From: Pachydiplax longipennis
Lineage: Eukaryota; Arthropoda; Insecta; Odonata; Libellulidae
NCBI GenBank assembly: GCA_036926295.1
Contig: JAVFKF010000014.1
Location: 5,456,001-5,520,000 of the forward strand
DNA: 64,000 nucleotides
Direction of reading: 5' to 3'
Positions 59,181 through 64,000 of this stretch are shown one piece after another (within the stretch, counting starts at the first letter, position 1; each line of letters starts with the position of its first letter). The position numbers and the translations under genes were made by a program. The notes beneath the pieces were generated by a model. That model was not told the origin of the DNA and made no database searches. It saw only the letters and a program-made list of their open reading frames with translations.

Positions 59181-59995
59181 TCTTTTACTCAATGAAGACA
59201 GCGATATTTTAACTAATTTGTCATAAAATGGTTATTTTTCGATTACTGATACCTGAAATGTTAAAATACGAAGGTAGCAAGAAATAGGGTCAAGAGGTAA
59301 CGTTGTGGGCAACAGAGATAGCTTGGGTTTAGCAGCCATACACCTAGATCTATCATTTAATTCCAATAAAGGATAAATTTTCATACTCGATCGAATATTT
59401 TATCTCCCAAAGTTTTGAGTGCCAATAAACGTATCCTAAATGATTTTTACCAAACAATCTCTTTCTAAATTTAATTTAATTTCCATCCCTGTCTGTCCAC
59501 TATAGTGTTCGTTATGACTGTATATTCTGTTTGATAACATGCCATGAAATTCTAACTAATAAATAAAAAAATATTAAAACTTTTATATGAAGTAGACAGA
59601 AGGCAATACTATTGGCCAGAAGATAAGATGATCTTAATGATAAATATTGAATCTACTTCGGATTAAATACATATGTTTTCTTCCTCAATTGCTCATAAAA
59701 AGAGGTTCATAGTATGTTTCGTATGATATCTCTTACGCGTTAAATTCCATAAGAATATAATATTATTATACAATATTAAGAAATCATCATCTTAAGTTTT
59801 GTACACAATCATCAAAGTAGCAGAATTGACTAACAACGCGTTATCTGCTAGTTGGGCATAATTTTAAAGCAAATACAGTTTTCAGAATTACTACATCAGT
59901 GGTATCATTCATCAGCACTTGTCATCATAGTAACATCGGATGCAATATATTCGATTGATATCTCATGTAGTTCAAAAATGAACATTTAATTTAGC
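59181..59995. other. AT-rich stretch, nothing recognised
   Basis: No gene, RNA or repeat family recognised. Confidence 0.3.
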
Positions 59996-60380
59996 ACCTT
60001 GTCACTATGAGACAAAGGTTTCCCCAAGCGCCGACAGCGGCAACCGTCTAGAGCGATTCCCGGAAAACGGATAATCGCTCAGCGGTCACCAGTTATTCAG
60101 AATCCCGATGCGCATTTCGGAAACAATGCTTCCATCTTCGTGGGGGGTCCAATGCTGGAATTTCATCATTGATTGAGTCATTTCAGCATTTGACCCCCCA
60201 TGAAGATGGAAGCATTGTTTCCGAAATGCGCATCGGGATTATGAATAACTGGTGACCGCTGAGCGATTATCCGTTTTCGGGAATCGCCCTAGACGGTTAC
60301 CGCTGTCGGCGCTTGGAGAACCTTTGTCCCTTTGTTCATTGAACGCCGAGTTCCTTTTTCTTTCTTCTACCTTGTCACTA
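59996..60380. mobile_element. 318-bp near-perfect palindrome flanked by 12-bp direct repeats
   Basis: Arms 60011-60160 and 60181-60328 (about 150 bp) are inverted copies differing at roughly eight positions by eye (about 95 percent identity), around a 20-bp spacer. They contain GCGCCGACAGCGG, TCGCTCAGCGGTCACCAG and GATGCGCATTTCGGAAAC. ACCTTGTCACTA occurs at 59996-60007 and again at 60369-60380, outside the palindrome. No coding sequence. The high arm identity suggests recent origin or gene conversion between arms. Best fit: a fold-back element or MITE. A transcript would form a long double-stranded hairpin suitable for small-RNA processing. Confidence 0.85.
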
Positions 60381-60389
60381 CTTTAATAA

Positions 60390-61230
60390 GTAGTAGTTCT
60401 AGATACGTCCACTTTCTAATTCGATGCCTCCGTACGTACAACTTTCCAATTCCAAATTATTGACGCCCCGATGACTGCTTTTCCTTGAGGCGATCGCTCA
60501 CTTTCCAAACCGGCCCTTGTTATGAACGGAGAGAAAGGGCCACCGAAAATACCCACTCCTCCGAATCGGAAAGCGACCCTCGAAAGAATAATAATTGAGC
60601 AACATTCTCTCCTCTTTTCGAGCGATGTATCACGCGAGAAAGCATCCGCGAACGGGAAAAGGTCGTTTCCACCATTCCTACTCCTCACTTCCTCAAAAAG
60701 ACAAACTCTGGTTCGGCAACAGCGTCAAAATAGGATCGGGCACGCCTTTGACATTTCCCCACGAATGATGTGCGGTCGGGAGGGGTCAGAGTAAATAAAG
60801 AAGGAAGCAAAACACGATACGGATTCGTCCGACGCAAACAAACCATCCCGTACGGGAATATTCCGTCGGACCGCAAGGGAGCCCATATTTTCCCGACCGC
60901 GGGGAATTAAAACGAAAAAAATCGCGACGCATCTAGGGCTCTCTCATGCATATTCCGACGCCCAAATCGAGACTCGCGTTCATCCGTCACGGAAAAAAAT
61001 GAACGATATTAACCCGGGGGACGGGAAAAAAACGACGACGTGCGTGCGACGATTTCGATGCATGCATACAGATGGAGAGATGTTGTTTCCCTTCCATGAT
61101 GTTTTCTTTCTACGCCGCTGCGGGAAAGCGGAGAAAGGTTATGATAAGGGAAATGGCTCGTGATGCGAGAGTCCGTCGAGACTGGACGGTGGAAGGAAGT
61201 GAAGTGACAGATATGCTGATTCGGAGACTC
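60390..61230. other. CpG-dense patch
   Basis: Strongly CpG-rich, especially 60880-61140. Minus frames 60416-60688 and 61009-61254 and plus frames 60522-60794 and 61072-61347 overlap in opposite directions, without recognised domains. Confidence 0.45.
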
Positions 61231-61426
61231 GGACTTGAAACTGAATTGAGCCAATTTTGCGTTTGTAAGGGGATGGCTCAGAATTGGAGGATCAGATTAA
61301 ATACCTTAGAAAGCTGTTCATTCTATAAATTTAACAATAGCTATTGATATACTGGACTGAGCCAATTGTGCTTCTGTAGAGGTATAACTCTGGATTAGAG
61401 GATCAGATTAACTACCATAAAAACTG
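61196..61426. repeat. Short repeat family, copies 1 and 2
   Basis: Copy 1 (about 61238-61315) and copy 2 (about 61350-61426) share (A/G)ACTGA(A/G)..GAGCCAATT(T/G)TGC, a GTA(A/G)(G/A)G.. block and GAGGATCAGATTAA(A/C)TACC. A third copy is at 62476-62545. Upstream of copies 1 and 3, GAAGTGACAG is also shared (61201 and 62433). No frame stays open through the copies. Confidence 0.6.
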
Positions 61427-62432
61427 ATTATACCTTACATTTTATGATAACTTTGAAGTTAATTTTATATTATTGACATCTTCACGCATAACTACGTAAA
61501 TTAATAAACACACTCCTTAGGCAGCGTTTAAACATGGACAATAAGCAATGGGCGATATATTTTAAGTTATATATCGTGAGTGTAATAGAACTGGTACGAT
61601 TTAGGAGAAAAAAGCTGGTGAAGTGTGATCTCACAAGGAGAGGTTCTCAGGTGGAATCGCGATTTCGAAAATACACTTGTTTAGTGATTTTTAGAGAATT
61701 GAATATCAAATTTAACCGTCTGTCCTTTTCCCTCCACTAGTTCGCGATATATGGTTGTTTAATGTAATTTCGAAAGTAGCAGATTAGATAACTGCTCCTA
61801 AGATTCTTCAAATCCAGTTCCAAGAAAATTTTTATCCGGAATATTAAGTTTTCAGGTCCCGTAACGTCGGTAATCAGTAATTAAAGTTGAATTTTTAATT
61901 ATTTAATTGCGATTTGCTCTTACTCATGGTTATTCAAATAAAACAACTTTTTTACTTAATAAGCATGTACTACTTACCGATAATAAGAATATAAAATAAG
62001 GGTTTAGGTTCGATACAGGTTCACTTTCCGAGAAAAAATACTCAGTAGATTCCTGTTGAGACAAACTATTACTATTCGACCGGTTCCTTCCACCCTTTTT
62101 CACCTTAAGAATGACGAAAATCATTGACGAAAACGGTCTAATGAATTATTTCGTGGAATCTTCCATGCGTTGTTGTTTCAAGATGTGCTATTTAATTTTA
62201 GCTATAGAAATATATATATATACAAAATATAAGTTTGATTTCTTTGTACGTACTTTTTGCTACAACCATTAATCTGAAGGAAGTAAAAATTCTTTGCTTC
62301 ATTTCACATTATGGATTTCAAGAAAACAAGCAAATCTACTGTGAAAAATTATAGTATGAATTTCACAAATTTATTTCATCTTTATTCAGGCTCCTAGTAT
62401 TTTCTTACTTCATTGCACGTTCATCAGTAAGC
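61427..62432. other. AT-rich stretch, nothing recognised
   Basis: No gene, RNA or repeat family recognised. A plus frame 61534-61740 (68 codons) is unremarkable. Confidence 0.3.
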
Positions 62433-62545
62433 GAAGTGACAGGGATGAGGATTCTAGAACTGGCTTTGGAATACGGAACTGAATTGAGCCAATTATGCTT
62501 TCGGAGAGAGCTGACGCTGGATGGGAGAATCTGATTACGTATCAA
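62433..62545. repeat. Short repeat family, copy 3
   Basis: GAACTGAATTGAGCCAATTA (from 62476) followed by TGCTTTCGGAGAGAG and GGGAGAATCTGATTA repeats the layout of copies 1 and 2 at 61.2-61.4 kb. It begins upstream with GAAGTGACAG at 62433. The 1.2-kb distance suggests a local duplication or separate insertions. Confidence 0.55.
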
Positions 62546-64000
62546 ATTCGTTATATTTTGGAACTTCTCTTGATCTATTGAAAACCTAAGGAAGGGGTAG
62601 TCAAATGCTACGAATGGAGTATTGCCTCGAGTGAATCACAGGCATGGGCATCACGGAGAAACTATATCCAATACTCAGAAAAATATGAGATAAAAATTTA
62701 AAAAGAATATATCAATAGAAAGACATCTTAACTAATATGAGAAGATTTGTATTTAAGTCAGTACAACATTAGTATTTCGTTGTAACTATCGTTTATTATT
62801 GTGGCATATTATATAATGGGTAGGAATTTATAAGTGCGAAATGACCTCAGCTGTCGAAGCACGTTTTACACACTACACAGTAATCGTATGTACTTATATA
62901 GCACTTGATATCATTAATTCTTACAGGAAAATCTTTAAGTAGTAATCTCTTAGTATTACTATGATTCCTACTTATTACTGCAGCACGAAAATTCACCTGC
63001 TTGAAACACTTGATCTTAAAGGAAGTTAACTCTCCGAGAGAAGCAATTCCTTCATCAGAGTGAGATTGCCAGTAATTTTCACATTGGAATGAGTTGGCGT
63101 CATCAGGCTTGAACCTTTAAACCCGTTGACGAAACATTTCGCATTAAAAATCCTACTGTGAAAATTGATTTGTGTTTTTATTTCAAGATAGGTGCTGAAG
63201 AATACCACCAATTAAAGACTGAATATTAATTTCATTCTAGAATGAGATTCAATTGAGAGAAGAAAACTAAGTAAAAATTATCTAAAAGTGATAATAAGAG
63301 AGGAGTTAGAGTAAGTAACGCATAGGAAAAAGGTTTCACAAAGGAAAATTTGAAGATAAGGAATAGAGAAATAAAGACCTCAAGAGAGAAATGAAAATAT
63401 TCTCGAGGGACGAAAATTTTGATTGATTTTTGCTTTCCTACTTCTCCGGGAACTAGGTAAAATTATATTAAAAGACAATTCAAAAATGATCATAACGCTT
63501 GATACCCAACGCTTGAGGCAATGCAAATTCAAATGGGAATCAATTCCAATAGCTTGTTAATCTCATCATTTCTCCGCAATTAAGTTTCACGATTTCATTC
63601 CCGGTCGGTGAATTTGAAATGAAGGAGAGTTGACAAAATTACTGATATTATTTCTTTAGTCCGTGCAGCTGTTTGGTTGGCTCCCATTTAGTAATATTTG
63701 ATGATTATTCAATCGAAAATAGCTGTTCAAACTCGTGAAAGTACAAAGCAGACATTGGCAGGTTCTGAATTAAAATTTGAACGTCACGAGCAGATATGTT
63801 ACCCATTTAAATCAATTATTGCTATCTCGATGAACCTCATCACTAATGCCGTGTTTTAGGACGCAGCTTTGGACGAGAAAACAGATTTTTGGGGTCTGGT
63901 GTAACAAGCAATTATCCATTAGCATACAGTTTTAATTTTACAACAGAAGAACTTCTTTGAATGCTACTTTTACGATATCTTCTGCTGCTTTTTCATTTAT
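62546..64000. other. AT-rich stretch, nothing recognised
   Basis: No gene, RNA or repeat family recognised up to the window edge. Confidence 0.35.

Noticed and set aside
1..64000. CRISPR array, rRNA genes, mitochondrial insertions or well-known conserved microRNAs
   Set aside because: No regularly spaced identical repeats, no conserved rRNA or mitochondrial gene segments, and none of several deeply conserved animal microRNAs (let-7, miR-1, miR-9, miR-124, bantam) noticed by eye.

Overview
The window looks like non-coding nuclear DNA from an arthropod, probably an insect with a large, repeat-laden genome. It is AT-rich, and no reading frame is convincingly a host gene. No ribosomal RNA, organelle DNA, CRISPR array or bacterial-style gene block is visible. 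The arthropod assignment rests on the repeats: degenerate tRNA-derived SINE-like units, a truncated RTE-like non-LTR reverse transcriptase tail, fold-back elements carrying a CTGA(A/T)GA / GAAACCGGTCG / AATAAA motif, a short mariner-like MITE, and a diverged copy of a repeat end I associate with arthropod genomes. The species cannot be named from the sequence alone.

Layout. 1-3 kb: a half-deleted SINE-like element and one isolated tRNA-like unit. 3-7 kb: two copies of an unnamed repeat, the second apparently bounded by 21-bp target duplications. 7-24 kb: mostly featureless AT-rich DNA with a (TAA)n-type tail, a fold-back element at 11.1 kb, an arthropod repeat end at 21.2 kb and a three-unit minisatellite at 23.4 kb. 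25-30 kb is the densest region: a mariner-like MITE, four tRNA-like units (two of them forming a near-perfect inverted pair), a hammerhead-like motif followed by two tandem units, and a fold-back element. 32-34 kb: two perfect short hairpins and another tRNA-like unit. 43-44 kb: a fold-back element and the 3' end of an RTE-like element with a (TA)n tail. 48 and 56 kb: two more inverted tRNA-like pairs. 54.8-57.7 kb: a degenerate tandem array and a 0.4-kb duplication. 60 kb: a 318-bp near-perfect palindrome. 61-62.5 kb: three copies of a short repeat.

Two large-scale patterns stand out. First, tRNA-derived units repeatedly occur as divergent inverted pairs (left unit on minus, right unit on plus) and share a tail motif around GGTGCACG. 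This could be one composite family or repeated inverted SINE insertion. Second, about 23 short CpG-dense patches of 0.25-1.1 kb sit in CpG-poor AT-rich DNA. Hand counts gave 24, 23 and 19 CpGs per 300 bp in three patches, against 4 and 6 in two intervening stretches. The patches carry no recognisable protein. They may be unmethylated regulatory DNA, old repeats or eroded exons.

No gene network can be described because no working host gene is seen. Many open frames of 60-190 codons exist, but none matches a family I recognise except the reverse transcriptase tail.
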